In this document: positions 1 to 13,559 of the stretch, one piece after another | Layout: each line of letters opens with the position of its first letter | Position numbering within the stretch: the stretch's first letter is position 1 | From: Epiperipatus broadwayi | Lineage: Eukaryota; Onychophora; Udeonychophora; Euonychophora; Peripatidae | Assembly (NCBI GenBank): GCA_028023455.1 | Contig: JAQFVV010000014.1 | Coordinates: 685,336-749,335 of the forward strand | DNA length: 64,000 bases | Direction of reading: 5' to 3' | The notes under the pieces: generated by a model | What the model was told of the DNA's origin: nothing | Seen by the model: only the letters and a program-made list of their open reading frames with translations | The model's database searches: none | Program-made: the position numbers and the translations under genes

Positions 1-3000
1 TTTATGGCCTCTATTAAATTTCTTTAATTCAGTACATTGCAAACCTATTATTTAAATTATTAATTCAATATACATTTATCATTTATTATTTAGTTTTTTA
101 AATACTTTTACTATCTCATGTAATTATTCTTAACTGATTCATAATGTAAATAATCTTAATTAATAATATATCCATTAATCTAGACTGCTTACTACTCATC
201 AATATAATGTTAAATAAAATGTAAGTATTGATGTGTTATTATTATAGAATAATTTTTATATAAAATTATGATCACTTATACTCTTCAAATGTGATTTAGT
301 TATATCTCTTTTACTTGTAAAAAATATGCATTAAAATTGAATCTTTTTAAAACTTAATGACTAAATAATATCTTTAGAAAAACACACTTTAATCATCATT
401 TATTCACTTGTAATAAACAATAATTAATTCCACATATGAAAAAGTTTATGATTCCTTATTAACAAGTTATAATCTTGTACTCTTTACACTTACTTATATT
501 CTTACTTTAAAACAATATAACCCATCTTATCCTCTTCAATAATAATTCTGCATTTTAATTTTATTCATCATTTCATATTTTGAAATACTATCCTTTACGA
601 TGCACTCCGAGCAATATCAATAGTAAATACACAAATAGGTATACGGAATAAATTAGATTTTAATTCAATAGCACTTCTATTAAATAACCATCATGGTAAC
701 AGTGTATCATAAATAAGGTATGACTACTTTAGTTCATCACCTCTACTAATAAACATAATGTCCAAGCTATTTATTCAGCTCTATGGAACATTATAACTTT
801 AAAATACAGAAAATAACACTACCATGAACATATACAAGCTATAGGTCTAAGTTATCTATACTTGCACAATAACCACTATCGTCTATACTTATTCCCATAT
901 AAACAAATCCTACCTAAAATATTATCTTGATCCCATTTAACTTGATACCAAGCTTACATCGTTAAATCTATTCCTACATTCTTATAACAATAAATAAATT
1001 CATGTCTAAAATAACCATCTAACCAATCAATAAGAAAAGATTGTTTTATCCCTTAGTAACTTTAAACATAAATACAAACAATCAGTATCGATATCCCAGT
1101 TTATTATTTTTATCACTTAAAATAAACCTTAAATTCTATTATAATAGAATCATATACTTATATTTCCCTTATATTAAAATGTACTTATAATATTACTAAA
1201 AGTATGCATATTTTTTAATATGAATAAACAAATTATAAACTATGTGTTTGCATTGCGATTTTCATACTCGCTTCATACATCCATACTAAAATATACAATA
1301 ATAAAATACATAATAAAATGATCAGTACTTTTACAATTGTTACCATCAATAATACGTCTTCATTGTCGATTGTTCCATTAATATTTCTGGATCACAAACT
1401 AAATAAACATTATTTAAATATCACTCATTCCACATCATCATACTTTAAAATATTAAATTTTTTATTTAAAAATTATTAAAGATTTTTTTAATAATTCAGC
1501 ACTAGATTAGTAAATAATTTAATGTTCTATGTTCCTACCCTACTTCTATTCTATAAGCGTTAGATAAAAGTTAGTAAAATAAGATTTAAAAATCATATTT
1601 ACGAAAAGAAACTCCGACAAAGTTCATTATAGAAAATGTCCTTTTCCTCCTGTACAGCATTTGTTGACAAAAACATCTTCCTTTGATGCCAACAAAAACC
1701 ACACGTGCTCCAATGGTTCCACTTTCACAACATGCCCAACAATTCTTTTTAAAAATAAAGAAAATAAAACAAAAATTAAGTCGACTCGTAAAATATTCCA
1801 TTTGCAATACAAATAGTTCAGAGTTCTTCTTTTATTTCCAATAGTAATTGTTAAATGCATTTTTTTAATCCTTTATTATGACATATATCTTCTAATATTT
1901 TACTGCTTTCAGTTAAATTTCCCACTGGTCAATGTTCCTTGATACACAACCAGCATTCCCACGATATTTATCATATAGTTTTAAATATTTTTATAAGTAA
2001 TTTTTCGAAAAATCTTTTGTATGTCCAGCACACAACAACTAACTTATTTTAAAGATTTTTCCAATACAATACCAATTATTTTACTAATAATCTTACTTTT
2101 ATCTCTTTTTAAAAAAATCATATTTTTTTTCAAAAATCAATTTTCAATACTTCTTCATAAAGAAATATTTCAGCATCTTAAATAATTGTTATTTTTACGT
2201 TAATAGTTTTTTTTTTTAAAAAAAAACTATTCTATTTTAAAATAGCTTTTCAAAATAAAAGATTTCTCATTTTTCTTTCCATCTTTGATGAGCTTTTCTG
2301 AATCTTCTCCGTGAAGTTGTATCTATTAAATTTACTATTAAATTAGCATGACCACTCAACATAGGCAAAATTATGTGCCTAGTAGAAAAATAATAATTCA
2401 ATATTTCCATCAATAAATTTAAATTCAGTGATGACTTCTCCATGTTTAAGTTGATGTTAAATTAGATGAAATAAATTAACAGGAAAGGAATTACTTAATT
2501 TTTAGCCACACATTTCTATATCACATGATCTTATAATAACGAACTATCCTTTTTTTAGAATTTAAAATAATAAATTGACTATTACTAATATACGTAATTA
2601 ATTAAAGTTGCAGTAACAGTAACGATAGTAAGAATTATAATAATAGCAATCTGCAAAATCTGTGCAGCTCTTATATACTCAAGCCTCCTACACATCTGAT
2701 TGGTTAAATTAAACAATGCTTACTTTTTAGTATCCTGGGAAAACAATGCTGGATTAGAGTTAAAACAAATAATAATTTACTAAATATTTATTTTTTATCA
2801 TATTATTTAATTCTTAATTAATTTTCATATTTTATTTACACTTAGTAAATACTCTAAAATAACTTTAAAAAATCACATTATAATATTTATTACTATTTCT
2901 ATCCTTCTTTTTAAACAAATAAATTATATTCACTTTAAAAGACCCCATTTAATATTTATAACAGCTAATATTATTTTATTCTGGGATAGACAAATCTAAT

Positions 3001-3598
3001 ATTTTTAAATCTATATTAGAAATCTAACATAGTTTGAACTTTACTAAAAAAAACTTCTCAAGCACACACGTAAACATCTACACATCACGTGATTTACAAA
3101 AATACATGAGACGCTAATAATTTAAATGAAAATAAAATAAATAATTTAATTTATAAAATATTACATAAAAATAATATTATAGCAAAATTTTAAATAATTA
3201 TTCCAATATTATAAAATCAAATATGCACTTTTCTCCCACATTATTACTTTTAATTAAATGATTTTTTAAATATAACTATTAAATACAATTATTATTATTA
3301 AATAATCTATTCGTTTAACTTTAAATTACTACTTTGAAAATTTACTTTAATCATTTATTTATAAGACTTATTAAGTCAGTATTTACTATGGCCAGCTTTC
3401 CCAACCATACAATCTTATAATGATTTTTAGTTAACTGTTTTCTTTCAAATACTAGCACAATATTATACAGCAATTATTTTTTACTTGCCCTAACTAAATT
3501 ATTAAAAGATCATCCACACATAACATACATCATTCCTTTACTTATCTTTGAAATTTAAAATTTTCCAGTAAACTGATCTAAACAATTCATTCTTACCT
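1..3598. other. AT-rich DNA, no gene seen
   Basis: I see no coding region or recognisable repeat here. All frames are closed by frequent stops, and the only open stretches are short, biased runs. Local poly(T)/poly(A) foldbacks occur, for example near 2205-2235. Confidence 0.6.
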
Positions 3599-3676
3599 AA
3601 ACAAAAGGGTACTATATATATATATATCGAATGGTCGAAAACAAAAGGGTACTATATATATATATATCGAATGGTC
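3599..3676. repeat. 40-bp tandem duplication with (TA) core
   Basis: Two nearly identical 40-bp copies lie head to tail (3601-3640 and 3641-3676). Each has an acaaaagggtac box, a short (TA)n run and a tcgaatggtc box. No gene is associated. Confidence 0.85.
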
Positions 3677-4189
3677 AATGCAAATTGGCATATAGGATTT
3701 ATTAACGATTGAAATGTATTCTATAAAGTAAATAATAAAGGCATGAGATATCGAAAAAATCTTAACATTTATTTTAAGTAATTATAATATTTAATAACAT
3801 ACATTTCTAATCAGTAAATAATTATTATTGTTTGACTTGTATTTTATGAAATTGGATTTTTTTTAGCACTTATTTACTTGATATAACATGTTTCAGGTGA
3901 ATGTTTTAATATTGTTTACTTTCTTAGTATATACATTTTAATAAATTCTAGCTCGCTTATGTAAATCTTCAAAGGCCTTCATTTGATGCTTAACTTATGT
4001 CTCAGTCATAAATTGTAAAACATTGTAAACACATGTCCTTATGTCATTCTTGGAAAAATATATAAATACTATGTAGATATTCAAAATATTTACTTTTTTT
4101 CTAATTTTCTACTTGCGGAAAAGATAGGATGTAGAGAGCAATATAAGATAGAGAGGGTTTATTTATCTTTGATTTTGATTAATATTTAT

Positions 4190-4680
4190 TTAAATGAGTT
4201 TTTTAAGGAATATATTTTTGATGAGAATAGAATGAACATTAAGCATAGGAAATTTCATTGCATTAGTTTTGGCGATGACATATGGATGTGGAATGAATTT
4301 AATGAAACACTAATTAGGATATGGAATGTGTAGAAAATTTGGTATGAAAATCAGCACATTCAAGTCTTAAATCATTACTTGTATTATAAGTGGAAAGAAT
4401 TAAAGATTAAGAATGATAGTTGAATAGTAACCTTTTAGAATAAGGTAACAGCTGTTAAACATTAATTGCTTAATGATGGAAATGTAATCAAATATTAGAG
4501 TGGTAATTGAAATAGATAAAATATTTTAATAAAGATAAAAAGTTATTTTGGAATCCATTAAGATTGGAATTGAGAAAAGAACTTATTAATATTGTGTTTC
4601 TAAACATGGCTTTATATGGAGTGGAGATTTGGCAAGTAGAAAAAGATAAATGAATATATATTTTTTGAATTATACCATCT
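4190..4680 (+). pseudogene. Decayed non-LTR reverse transcriptase fragment (RTE/BovB-like C-terminal half)
   Basis: Conceptual translation with several stops and frame changes gives two recognisable pieces in the right order. At about 4258-4282 the peptide ISFGDDIW resembles the FADD catalytic box of non-LTR reverse transcriptases, with both aspartates still present. At about 4575-4640 the peptide LNMALYGVEIWQVEKDK matches the conserved YGxExW segment found about 130 residues downstream of that box in RTE-type enzymes. A degraded LLNDG motif between them resembles the usual YLGS-xxxxDG stretch. No ORF longer than about 30 codons remains, so this is a relic. The assignment rests on motif order only. 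It could belong to the family represented at 31.8-34.5 kb or to a related one. Confidence 0.5.
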
Positions 4681-4689
4681 TCTGATTTA

Positions 4690-7600
4690 CATTCATTATA
4701 TCTATATTAGTAGTTTTAATCCATCCTATTACCATACCACTATATTCTAGAACAAAGTAGAGCTATAATAACAAATCATTAAATTATCAATATAAAAGTA
4801 TAATAATACAAGAGCTAGTGTTCATTCTAGTGCTATCCAGAGTACACTTGAGTAATTAGTGATTATCAGTTACATATAAAATCTCCTTTCTTATTTATTT
4901 GAACTCTTGTTCTGAGACTGGTATATTCTGACCTCATCGATAAAGGTAAAATTCAGAAATCAATCTGGAGGCCTTAATATTAAACATAAGAATTTTATAT
5001 GCATCTGGCAGTTATTCATTGCTCAAGTTTGTGCTAGGAGGCACTGGAGTGGGGTACTGCTCTGCATAAAATAAAACAAATTATTGTTTTAATGCAGGCA
5101 TTGGAATTATGGATTTTAGCACTTCAGCAAAGAATTATAATGTACTTTGTTTGAAATCTTTGAGAAAGGCCTGGTTATCATTCAGCTTTCCTTCTCTCTC
5201 TTGTGGCTATCAGTATTTTTTATTTTCCAAGTTTTGCATTTATTTGACAGTGGAAAATGAAATTAAAATAATAATGATTTATTAGTTTCAAAATTTGAAG
5301 AATATTCTGCAGCCATCAGGCACTTCAAAGTATCCTAGGCCTGCCTACTGTATTATTCATTACTAAGTTATTTGATCTCTGGCTTCTAGATCATTTGAGA
5401 GATTATTTTGAGAATATTTTTGTCCAAATATGAGAATTGCAAAAAAAAATAGGAGCATTTTGCCTAGTTTATTTAAATATTTATGATTATGTTTACATAT
5501 TGTTAGTATAATAGTTGTTTTAAAGTATATAAGATTCCATTTTGATTTTATTTTGATAATTTTTTTTTCCCTCTGGTTTGCTGGCATTCCTTTACATCGT
5601 TCAAAACGTTCATTGTTCTCATTACATATTTTATTATTTTTTTTAAATTTAAGTTTAAATATAATTTTTTAGAATGTTTTCTATTTGTAATCTTATATCT
5701 CTAACAAATCAAGTCCATTTACTAAAATGAAATGTTGAATGATTACAAAAATTACCACCAGATAAAACAATGGAAATATTTACTTCTGACAAAGGGAGAA
5801 TTAGGTTAAATGCAAAATATATCAGCAGAATGTTGTTAGAATATCAAAATCTATCAAGTAAGTGAGTACTTATTGAGTAAATTATGAATGGAAAAGAAAT
5901 TCTATTAGGTGTTTATGTAGAAATTATAGAGATATATCAAAATATTTTATAGTAGATAAAATTAAAGAAATTTAAATTTTATTTAATAATTCACAAATTA
6001 AATTTCAAAGTATTATTTAATAAATTTGTGAATTAATATTATAAATGTTTGGACTTGATTACTCCATGAATAATTTTATATTATCTGCATTACATATTTA
6101 ATGCCTATTATTTATTTATAGACTTATTAAAATTATTAGAATATATGTGAATAATGATTTATTATTTGAGAGTTTATAAAAAGCATCAGAAATGGCAAAG
6201 CTGAATCTTGATTCATGGATCTTCAGATGAAAAATCTACCATTCCACTATTGTATCGAATCACACAGAGTAAGAAATGTAGTTGTATAGATCAGTGAAAA
6301 TAATAGTTTGAGGTGTTGATATTTTGGACTTACTTTTTTGAAAATTGATGAAGTCTTGTTTTTAACAATGATTTGTTTTTATAAGTTCAATAATTTTAAG
6401 TGTTTTTGAAATTAGAATAAAATTCTGTTGATTTTATTAATTAAGGTAAAAATAATTTTGAACTCAATGCCCAGAGGGGTATGGTCCTCCACTTCCACCA
6501 TTACATTAATTCTCATCCAATCAATCAAGATTACATGGAACTTTTATCCCGCTAGCTACTAGCTACGAATAATTAAATACCCATTTACTGATCAATATTG
6601 TATGATTGATTAATTTGGCTATTTTAAGCTTTTTATTTTATTTAAATGTTTATCACTTAATATATATATATATATTGTATATAAATGATACATTCCTTCG
6701 AAGATGCAAATTAACTAACTAATTTATTTATTTATTTATTGCTTTTACCAATATTTTTTGTATTGCTTGTAAAAAACAATTTTCAAATTCTTTATTTTAG
6801 CAGAGCTAATTTTGAATTGTTGAAAATATTTGAACATTTTTTGCATAATATTCAAGACTATGTTTAAACAGTTTTTTTGTTTGGAATGAGTACCTTCTGT
6901 TCTTAGTAAAAAAACAAGCAAAAAAAATATCATGTTCCCACTCTTTAAGAAAATAATAGATAAATATAGACTTCTTTTCATTGCTCGGGAATTTTTTAAA
7001 AAGTAAAAATATATAAAAAAAAATTTTTTTTTTATTTTTTATTTTTTTTTAATGTTTTTGTTAATGTAGCTTTATGTTAATGCATTATAAATTTTAAGTT
7101 TTAGTTTGCACTGCACAAACATTTTATATATATATTTGATTATATCTGCTCTTTTGTTCCTATTGCCAATATATATTTGTCAACTAATTTTGTTGAGCTT
7201 TCTCACTTTTTATTTCATTATTTTCTCCTGTTTATATTGTACAATTTATAAGAGGATTTTTTTAAAAATTATTTTTGTAAGTCAAATTTTAATTAATAAT
7301 GTAATTCAATACCCCTTTGTTTCTTTTCTCTCTCTTTATTTTTTTTTATGCAACTTTTAATATTTTTTAAGGAATATATTTCGAGTCTTTTTATATATTT
7401 TATTTTTATATCCTAATCATTTTCTCAGCCTTTTTTAAAAGAAGAAGAAAAAGTACTTTCCAAAAATTTATTTTTGAAATATCAAATTTGTTTTATATAT
7501 TAACATTTCTAAGAGAAATAGACTTCATTGAGTTTTTTCTTCGTTCTATTCAAATCCTCTGACATTAACGATACGCTTACGTTCAATTTAAACAAGTTAA

Positions 7601-10320
7601 ATATGTATGTCAGTAAATTATAAATTATCGTTACTTACATATACACACATAAACCCACACTGTGCAATAAGCATTAAATATAAATAATTGTGAAATGTAA
7701 TAATAATATATTTTAAAGCGCTTTTAACCCAAGAATAATATATATATATTTATTACAAAGGTATAACATACATATTTATATATATATGTGAGTGTTGGCA
7801 TTTAATTTTTTTTGCTTTACGCAGTCAGTTAATCTAAATTTTTGAGGTTGTCTGAAAGTAGAAAATATAAATTAGAGAAGAACAAAATTCATTTTAAAAA
7901 AATAATGTAGAAAAATATAATAAATAAAATTTACAGTTAAATACACATATATCCAAAATATAAAATATCAGGTTGGTTTACAGTTTGAGACCGCTTGCTA
8001 GCAAGGAAAGGAAAAAAGAATCGGATAAAGAACACTTTTGCAATTAAGCTCATCATTTTAGTGCTCATATTTTTTTAAATTTTTTGAACTACTTATTCTA
8101 TTAGTATTATTTAAAAATATTTATTTCTCTACCCATTTCTTTATTTAAAAAAGCTAATTGTATTATCAATTTACTAAATAATTTAATTTTATATTGGGGA
8201 TATCATTACCAATTCCTAGAAAAAAAGAAAAAAAAAACTTTAAAATGAAAAGGAAACAAAAAGGATAAAAAATGAATTAATAAATTTAGGCAAAAAAAAA
8301 AAAAAAAAAGGATTGGACGAAAAGAGAGGGAGATAGATAAGAGAGAATAATTAATTTGCAAAAAAAAAAAAAGTTAGTAACTAACTGAACTTCTAACACA
8401 TGCAGAGTGTATGTGTGTACACCTTTATCTATATATTAATTCATACAGACCTTCACTTGTATATGCATTTACTGCATACAAACTTTATACTAATCAGTAT
8501 TTTGTTGTAATGTGAAATAGTGAAACACTTGTATGTATATATATATATATTTTCAGAAAAATATTTCACAAGTAAAGCAGAAAATACATATACATATTTC
8601 TATTATATGTAATTGCTTTTTTAACTTAATATCTATACACAATGAATTCTGCATATATGCAGTTTTAAAAAAAAATCGTTAAATAATTTATTGCAATCAA
8701 AGCCATTTTTGACAATCCTCTTAAAAAAACAAAAAAACAGTGAAGAAGAAATCGTTTACCGGATTTGCAAAATACTGGATGGTGAAAATCAAAGAGTTAT
8801 TTTTCTTTGATTTACACTCTAATTAGGAATATTTGAATGTTATATTTAATGACAGTAAATGAATAATTAGGTGGATTGATTTGGCACCTATATATCAGGA
8901 AATTAACCAAATTTCAGATCATGGGCATATGAGGCAGTTATGTTAATTACTTTATTATACAGTCCCTCCGAAATCTTAAAACTGCATAATGCTGCATCTG
9001 AAAATATCTTTAATTAGATTATATCTTGTCTTTTTTTCTCTCCTCAACTTGTAGGTTGGTGGACTATATCTTTAATCACTGTATGACGTTATTTCCCCTT
9101 AGAGCATCCCTATATTCCTACTAGATTTTTCTCTTGCTAACCTTCCCTCTCATATTTTTTTCCAATAATGTAATTCATGCTGAATGTCTCAACAAATGAG
9201 GTGTTTATATATAATTTTCTATAAAAATTGTTGGTAAAATATAGTTTGTTTTAAAATAATTATAAATTACAATTTATTAAACTTGTAATTTAATAAATAA
9301 TTAGTAATTATATTAAAGAATTTGTATGAAATAGTTGGTGTCAAAGTTTTATGTACAAAAGTTTGACATTTGTAAATCAAAGTGTAATAATTAAAAACCA
9401 TTACTGAATATTTTTTCTTTACATAAATGTTATTTATTTTTTGTTGCAAGTCAACTAGTTTTATCAACTCTGTTGTGCAGTTTTCTTTACCTAATAACAC
9501 TGATTATTTATCAATCGTACCTATTAAAGTAGCACAGTGGAAGTTGGATTTTCTTAGAATTTCATGACTGTATTTATGTATTAACATTTTATAAAAATCT
9601 TTAAATATACTAAGGGAAAATCTCAAAAGAAAAAAAATCTAAGGCTGATAATAATCTACTTTCTCTTAAATCTAGATAATTTTTTCTTTAATATTCAGCC
9701 GCACTTAAGTCATATTTATATCATTCTGTTATATTTGTACACTTTAATTAATCATAGTTATTTTGGGCATGCACCTTCTTACATTGAAGAATTTCATAGT
9801 GTAATCATTCTATCCATAACCATAATCTGGAACTAGAATCTGTGCTGGTGAAACCATGAAATTTTTTTAGGTCTAAACAATTTTATTTTATTTTTTAAGT
9901 AGAAAGTCATAGCTAGACATCTGATAAAGACAGATAAATAATTATCTAATTATTCTTTCTACAAGGTAATGATCTCAAATTAATTTGTGTTGATTAAATA
10001 AATATCATTATGCTGATAAATAATTAATCCTATAAAATATATCATTGTAATATAATGCAGTATTTGGATCTTAGAGCAGTTATTTTTATTCCTACTCTAA
10101 AGTTAACTATTGTAAGCATGCAAAATTAATGAACATAAGACAGTATAATGCTATAGAACCACATTTCATGAGTGACTGCTTTCTCATTTTTGGTTTCATC
10201 AGTCATGAGATTTCAGAGCTGAAATTAATGTATTTATATATCAAACAGCTAACATTTAAGCTAATAACATGAAATTTATAAATTCTTTAAGATTCAAACC
10301 AAAGCTAGCTTACCTGAATA
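4690..10320. other. AT-rich DNA with homopolymers, no gene seen
   Basis: The stretch holds many A/T runs (for example 8291-8309), short (TA)n tracts (6661-6676, 7739-7750, 8536-8551) and no ORF with complex composition. A short open run near 8737-8815 reads SEEEIVYRICKILDGENQ, but it has no supporting context. Confidence 0.5.
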
Positions 10321-10326
10321 GACTCT

Positions 10327-10497
10327 TTCTACCTTTTGGCTAGGAAGATTAATACACCTGGGTCTCTTTTTACGCAGACTTATTTAACACGATTTTGAAG
10401 TTACGTGATTCGTTCTACCTTTTGGCTAGGAAGATTAATACACCTGGGTCTCTTTTTACGCAGACTTATTTAACACGATTTTGAAGTTACGCGATTC
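10327..10497. repeat. 86-bp tandem duplication at a transposon end
   Basis: Positions 10327-10412 and 10413-10497 are near-identical direct copies, differing in a gtg/gcg triplet and at their edges. Each copy carries flank, the target-site TA and the transposon terminus cacctgggtctc. The left end of the adjoining element is therefore present twice, suggesting slippage or unequal repair after insertion. Confidence 0.85.
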
Positions 10498-11555
10498 ATG
10501 TTTCACCGGAAGTCAAACTCCGATAATGCGCTATTACTTTAAATAATAAATTTTGCGCACTTATGTTATATTGAAAGTAATAGCACATTATTGGAATTCG
10601 ACTTTCATCTTAGTAATTTCAATATTTTCAGTGCTTTATAATAGTAAGATTTTATGCAATAATGAAATTAAAATCATGATTTCCACATTTTATGTATATA
10701 CACATTAAATTTTACAAGATTATAATGTATATTTGTTCAAACATTGTGCGTGTTAATTTTGCATTTTAAATCACATTCTGTTTTTGCTTTTTAAAAAAGA
10801 ATGTAATCAATTATTAATCATTTAGTGATCACAAGTTTATTTTTAAAAGGTGAGTAATAGCAGTGGGCACAATTAAATTTGACAATTAAAAATTAAAATC
10901 TGATTTTTAATTGTAATTAACAATTTAAAAATTACTTACGGCGACTTGAAATTAATGTGATGTGAAATTTGATTTTTAAACAGAATTGAAAATTAAAAAA
11001 TTAAAGGCAAAAATAAGAATTTAATTTTTAGTTGTTAGTTTCATAAACAATTAATAAAATCATCATCTCAAAGATTAATTACTAATTATGTTGTCACCAG
11101 AAAACCATTGACACAACATGAGTGTGAAGTTGGCGCTAGTTGTATTTCCTCTTGTGAAAAATTTGATTTTTTATCAGTTTGCAAACGAACGTGTTTTTTG
11201 GCAAATAGCGATAATAATTAAAATGTGTATACAAAAATGTAAATTACTGTACTGTAAATTATGCATAAAAATATATTATTTTGAATAAAATTAAATATTA
11301 TAGTTAAAAAAAGTTTGTCTTGTATCAATTTTTTTTAAATTTGAAATTTTTTATTAGTCATATTTTATTTCCTTATTTTTTTTTTTGCGTGAATTTTAAA
11401 GTAATTTTACGTTGGTGCTTTGCTTTTACGTGAATTTTGAAAAATCACAGACTGCATCCCCCCTTTTTTAATGTAAGTTACGTTTATTTTTGCGCGATTT
11501 CATTTGCACGTGTTTTCTGAGGAACCTATCTATCGCGTAAAACAAGACCCAGGTG
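10355..11555. mobile_element. DNA transposon remnant with CACCTGGGTCT terminal inverted repeats
   Basis: The left terminus (10355, and again at 10441 in the duplicated copy) begins cacctgggtct and continues into a T run and tacgc. The right terminus at 11535-11555 is its inverse, gcgtaaaacaagacccaggtg, matching about 20 of 23 bases. Both ends are flanked by TA, consistent with a TA target duplication. The interior of about 1.2 kb has no transposase-like ORF, so the element is non-autonomous. Acg/cgt-rich subterminal blocks occur on both sides. The TA duplication fits a Tc1/mariner-like insertion preference, but the superfamily is not established. Confidence 0.65.
10509..10607. repeat. Imperfect 32-bp inverted repeat (hairpin) inside the CACCTGGG element
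   Basis: The left arm 10509-10540 and right arm 10574-10607 are inverse complements except for a few mismatches, sharing aaagtaatagc and the gacttc end. The loop is about 33 bp. This may be a nested foldback element or the subterminal structure of the host transposon. Confidence 0.7.
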
Positions 11556-11559
11556 TACT

Positions 11560-12540
11560 CATATTTCTCATTTGCTTACTCATATGCTTTCAAGAGTAGT
11601 TAGTTATTTTCACCATATCCTACAATTATATACTATAAGTATGAATAATAAATGTCAGATAATATATTGCTATAATATTTCTTCTGAAGATCAATTAGTT
11701 TCTGCCTTTTACCTTTATCAAAGAAGATGGCAATTTGTAACTAGAACTAATGTATCTAGCAGCCACTTTTTATTCCTTTATATCATTCAAGATAATAACC
11801 AGAATTTCTAAAGACTCTATGATTAATATGGATAATAATATTTCATTTCATAACCTTATATGTTTCAAAGCAGTTATATTTACTATAATGTAGAGCTATA
11901 TACTGTTTTTACTGATGAAACCAAAATCTAGAAGCTGGTCAGTTGTGGTGACTCTTGATTGCACAAGTTTGTTTAATAAATAGCTAGAATGTGGTGAAAA
12001 TAATTGATCTTGGAATATGGACTATACTTATGAGAGATCATAGATGTTGTTTTTGATACTTTAATATTACTCGTAAATAGATTATTTGCTTGTAAACATT
12101 TTGGTGTCAAGATAAATACCATATGATAAATATATATGAATCAAAATGTCACTGAAGAAGAGATTTGGATTAATTTTCTTTTTTCCTATTACTGTAATGG
12201 AAGTTTCTTATTACTAAGGACATTTTTCTTTATTATTCGTAATTTTAGATGATGATTCATTGATTTTATATTTTCCAAAATGATGTAATATTAAACTGAA
12301 ATACATTGCAATTAGGAAGTAGAATATTCCTTGCAGTTTCTTGCAAAAAAAAAAAAAAAAATCAAATTATACAAGAGATTTTAATTTTATATTATTTTCA
12401 ACATTTTAATGAAAATTCAATTATTAATTTTTTAAAAAATAAATGATCAAGTAGTTGTTGATTTAGATTTAGAAAACAATGAACAATTCATAATTTTAAA
12501 TATATTTTAAAAAAAAATTTTTTTTTTTTTTGAGCAACAC
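11560..12540. other. AT-rich DNA, no gene seen
   Basis: An open run at 11572-11811 has a plausible start, but its composition is unremarkable and it has no motif or splice context. A 19-base A run lies at 12343-12361. I see nothing else. Confidence 0.45.
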
Positions 12541-12891
12541 CATATTGAATTTTTATGCATATGTTGCATATGTAATATTCACAATATGGGGGTATCCCAA
12601 AAAAATCTGGAATTGTGTAATAAAAAAATTGTATATATTTTTTGACATTACAAATTGAATCTTATTCCAAGTACTATAAATGTTTTTCACATTTCATAGC
12701 AGTCCCGAGACTCTTGCAAAGTGATGCCTTTTCCATATTTTTTTGTTCACCACTTCTAAGTTCACAAATTTTTTTATTTTGAGAAATTTTTCAGTTTGGA
12801 TGGAATAAAAAGAATTCACCAGTATGAGATTTGGTGAATATGGTGAATGGATAAGCTGACAAATGCTATTTTTGATTAAAAGTTCACTCAA
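12541..12891 (-). pseudogene. Mariner-type transposase C-terminal relic with terminal repeat
   Basis: On the minus strand the reading from 12891 gives LIKNSICQLIHSPYSPNL, then VNLEVVNKKIWKRH. This is the layout of the mariner signature (H-P-P-Y-S-P-D-L-A-P-x-D) followed by the conserved F-V-x-x-E-E stretch. Both aspartates of the signature read as asparagine (SPNL and VNSF), so the site would be inactive. The reading continues, with a stop, through a W-containing segment to the element end. There gggggtatcccaaaaaaatc (12589-12608) resembles the mariner terminal repeat that overlaps the end of the coding frame. The N-terminal part is missing, and the sequence runs into a trinucleotide repeat at 12903. 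Confidence 0.7.
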
Positions 12892-12902
12892 GTTTTTGTG
12901 GA

Positions 12903-12943
12903 ATGATGATGATGATAATTATTATTATTGTTATTGTTGCTGA

Positions 12944-13000
<57 letters not shown>

Positions 13001-13031
13001 GATGATGATGATGATGATGGTGATGATGATG
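12903..13031. repeat. (ATT)n/(ATG)n compound microsatellite
   Basis: About 130 bp of att triplets flanked by gat/atg triplets. The Ile/Met-rich open frame through it is a repeat artefact. Confidence 0.95.
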
Positions 13032-13487
13032 TTTCAAAATGCCTTTATTGTCTCAAAAGAATACAACATTAGTGGTTACATAGTAAATTAACTGCTACAA
13101 GTTGATTACAAATTTTAACAGTTACATTGTCATTTTTGATAGAGTTCTTTCTGGATTTATATGAGCTTAAAACATAGTTTTTGTCTACATATAATATCCT
13201 GGTCTGTCCATTCTGCCTAGGTCAACAGTCCAAATGTTATAACACAATTTTCATTTTATTTTATGTCCCAAATGGGTCAAATATAATTTATCATTTGAAC
13301 CCCATTAGCAAATCAAACACTTATAACAAAAGGGGAAAAATTGTTGCAAATTGTCTTTGTTGCTAATTTGATGTGCATATCCTTCTAAGTTTCTTTATAA
13401 CGTTTAATTTTCCCAACTTACAATGTTCAAACTGGTGTTATGAAGATCTTATTAGATCTGACTCCCAAGTTTTGTTCCTATGTTATT

Positions 13488-13548
13488 GTTGTTGATGATA
13501 TTATTATTATTATTATTATTATGATGATGATGATGATGATGATGATGA
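13488..13548. repeat. Second (ATT)n/(ATG)n microsatellite
   Basis: Same compound structure as the tract at 12.9 kb. Both are followed by similar sequence (a ttcattta/tgccttta box, then gttac repeats), so the microsatellite is probably an internal part of a dispersed repeat. Confidence 0.9.
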
Positions 13549-13559
13549 GAAGCTTCATT

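Noticed and set aside
10190-10225. CTGATGA on the minus strand near 10200 with a GAAA downstream
   Set aside because: No helix II pairing, and helix I strands do not match.
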